DNA of 20,809 bases from a virus. Location of the stretch: positions 1-20,809 of the IMG/VR virus record IMGVR_UViG_3300017962_000156. The stretch is one strand, 5' to 3'. Of the stretch, positions 14,271 through 20,809 are shown piece after piece. The position numbers and the translations under genes were made by a program. The notes under the pieces are model-generated. The model ran no database searches and was not told where the DNA came from. It was given only the letters and a program-made list of their open reading frames with translations. Each line of letters begins with the position of its first letter. Position 1 is the first letter of the stretch.

Positions 14271-14651
14271 ATGAAAAAAATAATTTTAATTTTAGCAGCT
14301 ATTTTATTCTTTTTATTGGTGTCTAATTATGGTGTAGCTTTAGCAAATACTTGGAAAATTGGTGACAAAGCAGTTGTAATTTTTATGTGTAAAAAAGAAA
14401 AAGCTATAATGGATATAGCTTATGCTGATACTAAAAGTCAAGAAAAACTTATCTTAACTATCTATAAAAATATTATTAATTCTAATTGTCTACAAATAAG
14501 ACCACCACAAATATTTTTAATTACTGATATTATTGGAAGTTACAAAGATTATAACAATAGAAATACTACTATACTTAAAATTAAGTCACCTGTTTATCCC
14601 TCTTTTAACGGTTATACAGTAGCCACAGGTGTTGAAGGAAAAGGAATTTAA
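14271..14651 (+). CDS. Secreted small protein with signal peptide, unknown function
   Basis: ATG 14271 gives MKKIILILAAILFFLLVSNY then GVALA, a classic type I signal peptide with an ALA cleavage site at residues 23-25; upstream ATG 14238 would bury it and lies inside the preceding gene. The mature part is about 101 residues with landmarks WKIGDKAVVIFMCKKEKAIM, ADTKSQEK and NSNCLQIRPP. It holds two cysteines, at 40 and 77, which could form a disulfide in the periplasm. I recall similar C..E.AI..IA.AD.KS proteins in environmental phage genomes, without a known role. An exported product beside fibre genes could act on the infected cell surface, for example superinfection exclusion or lysis timing; this is inference. 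Confidence 0.7.
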   Translation: MKKIILILAAILFFLLVSNYGVALANTWKIGDKAVVIFMCKKEKAIMDIAYADTKSQEKLILTIYKNIINSNCLQIRPPQIFLITDIIGSYKDYNNRNTTILKIKSPVYPSFNGYTVATGVEGKGI

Positions 14652-14653
14652 GA

Positions 14654-15631
14654 ATGCCTAGTACTTATACTTCTAGAATTAGATTAGAAAAACAAGGTGA
14701 TGGAGAAAATCCTAATAGTTGGGGTACTATTCTAAATCAAAATGTTATTGATCTAGTAGATGAGGCTATTGCTGCATACACTACCATTACTGTTTCTAGT
14801 GCAGATGTAACCTTAACAGCTAATGACGGAACGTCAGATCAATCTCGTAGTCCCTTTTTAGAATTATCTGGAACTGTTTCTGCTAGCTTAAATGTTATTG
14901 TTCCAGAAAAATCTAAAGCTTATATTATTAACGACAAGACTACCAGAGAAAATTCAGCAGTAATTACTTTGAAAAGTGGGTCAGGCTCTGGTTCAGGATC
15001 AACAGTTGCAAGCGGCAGCAAAAAAATGTTTTTCTGTGATAGTGTTTCTGTTTATGGTCTTGATTATTTAACTGCTGATACAACTGCTAGCTTTGCAAAA
15101 CTATCTTCGGCTAATACTTTTACAGATACTAATACTTTTAATAAACCTGTAACCTTTGCATCTGCGGTGGGCTTTGCTACAAGTGTATCAGCTACTAGTA
15201 TATATACAACCTCTATTGCGGCTGATTCAGCAGTTGTTTCTAATGCAGTTTTAAATATTGTTAGTGTAGCAGGAAGTGCAACATTTAATTCACAAGCTAC
15301 GTTCTCTGGTCAACTTGTAGTTCCACCTGTTACTCTAACAGAAGCAGCATCAATTGCTCTTGATCTATCGACAGCCACTACCTTCTTTGTTTCTTTAACG
15401 GGTAATAGAACTTTACAGAATCCATCAAATGCATTGCCGGGACAAAGTGGATATATCTATGTATTTCAGGATAACACTGGAAGTCGGACACTATCATACG
15501 GAGATAGTTATAATTTTCCTGACTCAGAGATTCCTGTTTTATCTACAGTAGCTAGTGCTGTAGATATGTTGGTTTACAATGTTAGGGGTGTAAGTGCAAT
15601 TGATATGGTTTTAGTATCTTCATTTGGATAA
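14654..15631 (+). CDS. Second tail fibre/fibre-anchor protein
   Basis: This 325-residue protein begins with SRIRLEKQGDGENPNSWGTI and LNQNVIDLVDEAIAAYTTI, a conserved virion-anchoring N-terminus I have seen at the start of many short-tailed phage fibres. A Ser/Thr/Ala-rich shaft follows (GSGSGSGSTVASGSKKMFF, SANTFTDTNTFNKPVTFAS) and a compact C-terminal beta domain (TLTEAASIALDLSTATTFFV, QNPSNALPGQSGYIYVFQD, LVYNVRGVSAIDMVLVSSFG). It is about half the size of the fibre at 8367 and could be the proximal part that links the longer fibre to the tail. A purine-rich AAGGAA upstream (near 14642) supports the ATG. Shares no obvious repeats with the first fibre except Ser/Ala-rich shaft composition. 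Confidence 0.7.
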   Translation: MPSTYTSRIRLEKQGDGENPNSWGTILNQNVIDLVDEAIAAYTTITVSSADVTLTANDGTSDQSRSPFLELSGTVSASLNVIVPEKSKAYIINDKTTRENSAVITLKSGSGSGSGSTVASGSKKMFFCDSVSVYGLDYLTADTTASFAKLSSANTFTDTNTFNKPVTFASAVGFATSVSATSIYTTSIAADSAVVSNAVLNIVSVAGSATFNSQATFSGQLVVPPVTLTEAASIALDLSTATTFFVSLTGNRTLQNPSNALPGQSGYIYVFQDNTGSRTLSYGDSYNFPDSEIPVLSTVASAVDMLVYNVRGVSAIDMVLVSSFG

Positions 15632-15637
15632 AAACAT

Positions 15638-17524
15638 ATGCCATCTACTACTTCAAAATTAGAGAAATTAAATTTCAAGCCGGGGTTTCACCGAGAGTCT
15701 ACTCAGTATTCTGAGGAAGGGAAGTGGTTTGATGGTGATCGGGTCAGATTTAGAGAAGGTAAACCTGAAAATTTAAGGGGGTATCAAAAATTTATTGATA
15801 ACTCTTTTATTGGAATAGCAAGAGATTTGCTTGCATGGACAAATAATAATACAGAAAAACTTTTAGGGTTTGGTACTGAAAGTAAATTATACGTTGTATA
15901 TAATGATTTTCCTTATGATGTAACACCGATTGTCAGCACTGTTAGTATTGGAGATTTAGGAACTGGAGGAAGTTTCAATACTGCTGCTGGATCACCTTTA
16001 ATTGAAGTTAGTTCTAATAATAATGGTCGAGCCGTTGGTGACTTTGTAGAATTTTCTAATACATCTATTAATGGATTTGGAACAGATGGCTTAGACTTTT
16101 CTGCCTCTTCTTTTGGTGGTCCAACCTTTGAGGTTGTTAGTGTTCAAGGATTAAATAATTTCTTTATTAGTGTAACTAGCGTAGCTACTAGCACTGAAAC
16201 AGATCAAGGTAGTGGAGTTGCATTCTTTTTATTAGCATCAGGTAAGTCAAATCCTATTCAAGGATTAGGATATGGTGCTGGTGTATATAATGCAGGTGCT
16301 TCTGCAACAGGAGAAAGAGCTTGGAATAGCCCGGCAGAATCTTCTAATATTGTTTTCTTAGGGACACAGTGGTCTTTAGATAACTTTGGTGAAGATTTAT
16401 TAGCTGCTAGAGCGGGAGGACAATTAATTCACTGGGATGCTACGGCTAGTTTAACCCCTGTTAGAGCAAGTATTGTACCAACATCTCCAGAGCAGATAAA
16501 TAGCATTGTTATTTCTCCCAACGATAGACATGTTATTGCTTTAGGTACGGAAGAGTTTGCAACATCTGTATTTAATCCATTACTAGTAAGATGGTCTGAT
16601 CAAGAAAGTTTTTCTAACTGGACTCCTTCAGTTTCTTCTACATCAGGTGAGCTACAGTTAATTGATGGTACTAGAATTATAGGAGGTGTGCGAGGACGTA
16701 ATGCTATTCTTATTTACACGGACAATGCTCTATATACTTTACAGTATGTTGGTCCTCCGTTTATTTTTAGATTAGCTCAAGTCGGTACGAACTGTGGTTT
16801 AATTGGTCCACATGCTGCAATTGATGTTGGTGGTAGAACATTCTGGATGGGCGATACTGATTTTTATGTCTTTGATGGTTCGGTTAAAAAATTAGATTGT
16901 ACCGTTAGAAGATTTTTATATGATGATTTTAATATGACTCAAAAGTCTAAAGTATTTGCAGGACTTAATTCTGAGTTTCATGAGGTTATTTGGTTATATC
17001 CTAAAGAAGGATCAAATGAACCTAATAGTTATGTAATATATAATTATATGGAAAATACTTGGGTCTACGGAAGTAATTTTTATACTACCTATATTGATGA
17101 TTCTATTTTCCTTAATACGGTAGCAACTGGAGCAGTAAGCGGTACAGTTTCAACAACTAACCCACAGTACCTTTGGTTTAATGAGCCAACTTCTGTTTTC
17201 TCTGGTGATGGTCAAGCATTATCTTCTTTTATTGAAAGTGCTGATTTTGATATGGGTGATGGTGATGATATTATGTTTATAGATAGAATTATTCCTGATT
17301 ATGATATCAATCAAGGGACAATTAAATTTTCTTTAAATGTTAAAGATTTTCCTTCAGATCCTACAACGGAAGTAGGCCCTTTCGATATAACAAATCAAAC
17401 TAGAAAAATTGATATGAGGGCTAGGGGTAGACAGGCTAATGTTAGAGTATCAACGTCTGATATTAATACGTCTTGGAAATGGGGTAGTGTTAGAATAGCT
17501 ATGCAACCAGCAGGTAAACGATAA
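15638..17524 (+). CDS. Tail nozzle / packaged-DNA stabilisation protein, P22 gp10-like
   Basis: This 628-residue protein has the landmark N-terminus FKPGFHRESTQYSEEGKWFD then GDRVRFREGKPENLRGYQKF, typical of the phage stabilisation protein family (P22 gp10 type), which caps the tail tube below the adaptor. Repeated beta-blade-like segments follow: GIARDLLAWTNNNTEKLLGF, VRWSDQESFSNWTPS, LIDGTRIIGGVRGRNAILIY, FRLAQVGTNCGLIGPHAAID and RTFWMGDTDFYVFDGSVK. They suggest the beta-propeller seen in gp10-type nozzles. The C-terminal strand-rich domain has IKFSLNVKDFPSD. It is longer than P22 gp10 (472 residues as I recall), with a loop rich in Gly/Ser near 100-200. It shares its last base with the next start (TAATG). 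Confidence 0.7.
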   Translation: MPSTTSKLEKLNFKPGFHRESTQYSEEGKWFDGDRVRFREGKPENLRGYQKFIDNSFIGIARDLLAWTNNNTEKLLGFGTESKLYVVYNDFPYDVTPIVSTVSIGDLGTGGSFNTAAGSPLIEVSSNNNGRAVGDFVEFSNTSINGFGTDGLDFSASSFGGPTFEVVSVQGLNNFFISVTSVATSTETDQGSGVAFFLLASGKSNPIQGLGYGAGVYNAGASATGERAWNSPAESSNIVFLGTQWSLDNFGEDLLAARAGGQLIHWDATASLTPVRASIVPTSPEQINSIVISPNDRHVIALGTEEFATSVFNPLLVRWSDQESFSNWTPSVSSTSGELQLIDGTRIIGGVRGRNAILIYTDNALYTLQYVGPPFIFRLAQVGTNCGLIGPHAAIDVGGRTFWMGDTDFYVFDGSVKKLDCTVRRFLYDDFNMTQKSKVFAGLNSEFHEVIWLYPKEGSNEPNSYVIYNYMENTWVYGSNFYTTYIDDSIFLNTVATGAVSGTVSTTNPQYLWFNEPTSVFSGDGQALSSFIESADFDMGDGDDIMFIDRIIPDYDINQGTIKFSLNVKDFPSDPTTEVGPFDITNQTRKIDMRARGRQANVRVSTSDINTSWKWGSVRIAMQPAGKR

Positions 17525-17796
17525 TGTCTTTTTCATATCCTAACTTTAATGTTAATTATAATATTACTGATGAAGAATTAATTCAACTATATAATTCAAT
17601 TAATACATGGGCATCAGAAATAAAATTTTTATTGGAGAGTAGAGACATAGAATTAGATGCTAGACCTTCAACTAAAATTTACTCTGTTGTAACTGTCACA
17701 GAAATAGGTAGACCTCAAAGTGGTTATGTAGCATACTCAGCTAGCTCTGGCAAGTTTAAAGGTTATGTAAATAATGCTTGGGTTGATTTTCACTAG
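17524..17796 (+). CDS. 90-residue partner of the nozzle gene, unknown function
   Basis: This small gene starts in a TAATG overlap with the nozzle gene. The first half is helical and acidic (ITDEELIQLYNSINTWASEI), a likely short coiled coil. The second half is beta-rich, with KIYSVVTVTEIGRPQSGYVA and KGYVNNAWVDFH, and resembles the short C-terminal domains that end some phage fibre or tail-tip proteins. The tight coupling to the nozzle gene suggests it assembles with it or plugs the tail, but I do not recognise a named family. It is the last gene before the promoter-bearing gap. Confidence 0.65.
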   Translation: MSFSYPNFNVNYNITDEELIQLYNSINTWASEIKFLLESRDIELDARPSTKIYSVVTVTEIGRPQSGYVAYSASSGKFKGYVNNAWVDFH

Positions 17797-17798
17797 TT

Positions 17799-17827
17799 TT
17801 GCATGAAACTAATTTTTATTGTATAAT
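17799..17827 (+). promoter_or_regulatory. Candidate sigma70-type promoter before ejection protein
   Basis: A perfect TATAAT (17822-17827) lies exactly 17 nt after TTGCAT (17799-17804), which matches 3 of 6 of the -35 consensus. It sits in the longest gene-free gap (59 nt) and upstream of GGAG (17844-17847) and ATG 17856. The gap is very AT-rich, so a chance match is possible. Confidence 0.5.
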
Positions 17828-17855
17828 ATATAAAATATAACTTGGAGAATTATAG

Positions 17856-20300
17856 ATGGTAGCGATGATGAATCAAGATGCTCCTTATAGCGGCATAGCT
17901 GGATTGATGGCAGCAAAGGGACGTTATGGGGATACAGAGCTTTTGCATGTTAGACCTGATGAGCTTGCTGGTCTTGCTAGCGTAGGTCAGTTGACTATTA
18001 ATCCTGATACAGGACTACCTGAAGCATTTAGTTTTAGATCACTGTTGCCAGCCATAGGTGCAATTGCTGGTAGTGTATTGCTTGGTCCCGGCATTGGCAC
18101 AGCTCTTGGAGAAGGTGCTTTTGCCGCCGCTGCCGGTGCTGGACTTGGTGCAGGTGTTGGTGGATTTGCTGGTGGACTTGCAGCAGGTCAATCACCAACT
18201 CAAGCTCTTATCGGTGGTTTAATGTCTGGTGCTACCACTGGTATTATGGCGGGTATAATGGGTCCAAGTCCGGGTGACCTAACAGGAATTACTGAAGCAG
18301 GAGCACAAACAGCACAACAAACTAGTGGACAGGCTATAACTAAAGCTGGACTTGAAGTAGGTAAATTTGCATCACCAGAATCATTGTTACGTCCTGAATT
18401 AACAGCTACTCCTCCTATTAATGTTGGACAAGTTTTGTCTCCATCAGGTTCATACATACCTGGATCTCTACAATCATTGGTAAGTCCTGAATTAACAGTT
18501 ACTCCTGCTATTAATGCTGGACAAGTTTTGTCTCCATCAGGTTCATACATATCTGGATCTCTTCTAGATCCAACAATAGGTTCTCCAGTTCCTCAGGTAC
18601 AAAGTTTTCCACTTTCTCCGGTGCCTGCAAATGCGGTAGCAGGTATGTCGGCAGGAGAACAAGCACTTGTGGATGCTGCTCAAAAATCAGCATCGCAAGG
18701 ACTTCCTCCGGTTCCTGTTGCTGCCCCTCCTGCTGCATCTGATACTGTTTCTAAACTTGTTAAAGTTGAAGGAGATTTAGCTAAAGAACTAGGTAGCACA
18801 TCAATTGGAGACTCAGTTAAAGCTGGATTAAATCCGGGTGAACAAGTTGTAACAGTTGGTGGTATAAAAACACTTCCATACGTTCAAAAAGCTTTAGGAG
18901 CAGGGAATGAGTTGACAACTGGTGAGATAGCAGGTGCATTATTACAAAGACCATCAACTTATACTCCTCTAGCATTTGGTGCGGTAGAAGGTATGATGGC
19001 TCCTCCAGAATTTGATCCTAGTCAAGATGAAGGTTTAGCTGCATTAGAAAGCACATATACTCCTAGAGATTTAAGAGTAACTGGTGGTGAATTTACTCAA
19101 GGAGATTTAAGTCAAGAGGATTATACTAGACTTGCTCTAGAGGGTGGACTTCAATCACCCTTAACACCATTTAGATATGAGGAAGAAGATACTGTTACAT
19201 TAGCTGAAGGTGGAACACCCGAAGCAAAAGAAGTTGATACTCAGGTTGAGGAAGATACTGTAGCATCTGAAGAGAAAAGAAAAGAAGAAGAGATACTTCA
19301 GAAACGAAAAGCAGCATCGGAGGTGGATAAATTTATATCTAATACGGTAGGAGGGGCAGCGTTAGGAGCTTTGATACAGGGTGGATTAAATCAAGACCCT
19401 GCTGCTACTGCAACTCCATATGGTCAAGGAGCACAACCAATTAATACAGGAGGTAATTTTGGATTTAATCAAGGCGGTCTTGTTGGCTTGTCTAATGGTG
19501 GCAGCACCAGCACAGGCTCAAAAAAAAATTCTTTTAATCAAAGACAGGAACTAGTTTTTAATTTCTTTAAAGAGAAAGGATATCCTGATGAAAGCATAGC
19601 TGCTATAATGGGAAATATAGCAGTTGAGGCACCTACCTTTAAATATTCTGAAAAAGAAAAAGGAGGAAAGAAAGGTAGAGATCAGGGAATTGGTTTGTTT
19701 CAGTTTACAAGAGGTAGACAAGACGATTATAAAAAATATTTAAGAGATAATAAATTATCAGATAATGCTATAAATCAACTAGAGTATGTTCATGAGCAAA
19801 TGACTAGTGATTCTAAAGATGAACTTTCTTATGATGTTGGTGTTAAAAATAGAGAAAGACTAAGAAAAGTTTTACTAGGTAAAGGAATGGGAGCAGTAGA
19901 AGACAGGGCAAAATTTATATCAGACATTTTTCTTCGTCCCGGCAAACCTCATATGGAAAGAAGTATGGAAGAAAGTTTAAATATGTATGATATGATTCCT
20001 CGACAAGATAAAATAACAGGAGGACTTAGATCTTATTTTGAAGGTAAAGTTATTGGTCCCGGTGATGGACAATCAGATCAAGTTTTATTTGATGTAGAGG
20101 GTAATGATCCAGATATGGCGTTGTTAAGCCCTGATGAATATGTTATACCTGCAGATGCGGTGGCTATGATTGGTAGTGGATCATCTAATGCAGGTGCAAA
20201 GAAATTAGATGGCTTTGTTAAAAATATAAGAAAAAAAGCTACAGGAAAAACAAAACAACAAAAGCCTATTAAGCAAGGCTTAGAATCATTTCTAGCATAG
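17856..20300 (+). CDS. Internal virion/ejection protein with glycine-zipper region and lysozyme domain
   Basis: This 814-residue multidomain protein opens with GRYGDTELLHVRPDELAGL and TINPDTGLPEAFSF, landmarks I know from large internal proteins of marine phages. Residues about 60-145 are hydrophobic and Gly/Ala-rich (GLGAGVGGFAGGLAAG, GLMSGATTGIMAGIMG), able to enter membranes. A low-complexity linker holds a 31-residue tandem repeat. Residues about 560-690 match phage tail lysozymes: IAAIMGNIAVEAPTF with likely catalytic Glu591, then GIGLFQFTRGRQDDY. The end carries GPGDGQSDQVL and LSPDEYVIPADAVAMIGSG, a recurrent motif of such proteins. It probably leaves the virion, crosses the envelope and cuts peptidoglycan for DNA entry. 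GGAG is 8 nt before the ATG. Confidence 0.75.
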   Translation: MVAMMNQDAPYSGIAGLMAAKGRYGDTELLHVRPDELAGLASVGQLTINPDTGLPEAFSFRSLLPAIGAIAGSVLLGPGIGTALGEGAFAAAAGAGLGAGVGGFAGGLAAGQSPTQALIGGLMSGATTGIMAGIMGPSPGDLTGITEAGAQTAQQTSGQAITKAGLEVGKFASPESLLRPELTATPPINVGQVLSPSGSYIPGSLQSLVSPELTVTPAINAGQVLSPSGSYISGSLLDPTIGSPVPQVQSFPLSPVPANAVAGMSAGEQALVDAAQKSASQGLPPVPVAAPPAASDTVSKLVKVEGDLAKELGSTSIGDSVKAGLNPGEQVVTVGGIKTLPYVQKALGAGNELTTGEIAGALLQRPSTYTPLAFGAVEGMMAPPEFDPSQDEGLAALESTYTPRDLRVTGGEFTQGDLSQEDYTRLALEGGLQSPLTPFRYEEEDTVTLAEGGTPEAKEVDTQVEEDTVASEEKRKEEEILQKRKAASEVDKFISNTVGGAALGALIQGGLNQDPAATATPYGQGAQPINTGGNFGFNQGGLVGLSNGGSTSTGSKKNSFNQRQELVFNFFKEKGYPDESIAAIMGNIAVEAPTFKYSEKEKGGKKGRDQGIGLFQFTRGRQDDYKKYLRDNKLSDNAINQLEYVHEQMTSDSKDELSYDVGVKNRERLRKVLLGKGMGAVEDRAKFISDIFLRPGKPHMERSMEESLNMYDMIPRQDKITGGLRSYFEGKVIGPGDGQSDQVLFDVEGNDPDMALLSPDEYVIPADAVAMIGSGSSNAGAKKLDGFVKNIRKKATGKTKQQKPIKQGLESFLA
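18379..18562 (+). repeat. 93-bp tandem repeat inside the ejection protein
   Basis: Copies at 18379-18469 and 18472-18562 are 91 nt long, in frame, with 6 mismatches (period 93). They encode S.ELT.TP.IN.GQVLSPSG in a disordered linker. High DNA identity suggests recent duplication. Confidence 0.9.
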
Positions 20301-20310
20301 GATGAAATAA

Positions 20311-20809
20311 ATGGTAGTTCTTACTGGTGATCAACAACAGTATTTGCAAAATACAGGCCAGACTTCTTCTACAGATGTGGGTAATGGTTTGGTACAGCCA
20401 ACAGCAATGCCTACAGCTACGGTGTCACCTACCGTAACTCCTCCAGTTCCTCCTCAACCTATTAGTCTTGTTAATAGAACTAATCAAGGACCAGCACCCC
20501 AAACTTCTCTGCAAACTCCTTTAAGTTCTTTACCTCCTACTCCAACAAGCGGTAAGGGAGGTATGGGTGTGCCAACACAACCATCCCAACTATCTACTGG
20601 TATGTCTACTACATCAGCTTTGTCTACCTTTCTGCCACTTCAAAGACCAAATTTAGTCCAACGTAGTTCAACGGATGCTATTAATGCTTCAGTTCCACCT
20701 GTAAGATCAGGTAAAGGTGGTGGAACACCTGCTCAACCAACAGGAGTTAATAGTTTATTTTCTCCTTCTTATACTCCTACTGTATATGATACAGGTGATG
20801 CATACAGTG
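20311..20809 (+). CDS. Pro/Thr/Ser-rich protein, N-terminal part (runs off window)
   Basis: An open frame runs from ATG 20311 to the last base, at least 166 residues, with AGGA at 20299-20302 placed 8 nt upstream. It starts MVVLTGDQQQYLQNTGQT and continues as low-complexity sequence rich in Pro, Thr, Gln and Ser (ATVSPTVTPPVPPQPISLVN). SGKGG followed by Pro/Gln (SGKGGMGVPTQP and SGKGGGTPAQP) occurs twice. The last visible residues, SPSYTPTVYDTGDAY, may begin a folded region. The position just after the lysozyme-bearing gene suggests another internal virion or ejection protein with a disordered front part. Its function cannot be judged from this fragment. Confidence 0.65.
   Translation, partial: MVVLTGDQQQYLQNTGQTSSTDVGNGLVQPTAMPTATVSPTVTPPVPPQPISLVNRTNQGPAPQTSLQTPLSSLPPTPTSGKGGMGVPTQPSQLSTGMSTTSALSTFLPLQRPNLVQRSSTDAINASVPPVRSGKGGGTPAQPTGVNSLFSPSYTPTVYDTGDAYS

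Noticed and set aside
18379-18562. Repeat considered as a CRISPR or attachment site
   Set aside because: Only two units, in frame within a coding linker, with no spacer structure and no integrase nearby.

Overview
The window is an AT-rich, single-strand (+) stretch of a tailed double-stranded DNA phage. It covers the virion structural region from just before the major capsid protein into the DNA-ejection proteins. Several parts point to a short-tailed (podovirus-like) virion: a Mu gpT-type capsid protein, two adaptor/tail-accessory proteins, a gp10-like nozzle (stabilisation) protein, and a long Gly/Ala-rich ejection-type protein with an embedded lysozyme domain. The small conserved proteins, fibre-anchor sequences and base composition resemble marine phages known mostly from metagenomes and pelagic isolates. 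That is recalled family knowledge, and the host cannot be named from the sequence.

Layout. (1) 2-3064, head: a scaffold-like protein whose start lies outside the window, an unknown head-region protein, a putative decoration protein, the major capsid protein, an RNA hairpin and a small beta-type protein. (2) 3070-5074: a head-tail adaptor, a 65-residue protein and a very AT-rich asparagine-synthetase-like PP-loop protein. (3) 5084-7394: seven consecutive small, very basic proteins, three of them unrelated except for a shared C-terminal RGCG motif. (4) 7400-8367: a gp4-like tail accessory protein and a Cys-motif protein. (5) 8367-12436: a long trimeric-type tail fibre, two paralogous glycine-rich putative adhesins and a cupin protein. 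(6) 12429-14651: a short accessory cassette with a previously hidden 45-residue membrane peptide (TTG start), a second asparagine-synthetase-like protein with a large unknown N-terminal region, and a secreted protein with a signal peptide. (7) 14654-17796: a second fibre protein, the gp10-like nozzle protein and a small partner. (8) 17799-20809: a sigma70-type promoter candidate, the 814-residue lysozyme-bearing ejection protein and the start of a Pro/Thr-rich protein that runs off the window.

Genes are tightly packed, often with stop/start overlap, which suggests long co-transcribed, translationally coupled units. The longest gene-free gap is 59 nt (17797-17855, holding the promoter). No minus-strand gene, tRNA, CRISPR array, insertion sequence or integrase was recognised.

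The most unusual content is not the virion core but what is inserted in it. There are two diverged PP-loop amide-ligase-like proteins without a glutaminase domain, the second grouped with a cupin, a membrane peptide and an exported protein between fibre genes. There is also the run of protamine-like basic proteins with a repeated RGCG tail. These could be a system that modifies virion proteins or conditions the virion DNA, but that is inference only.
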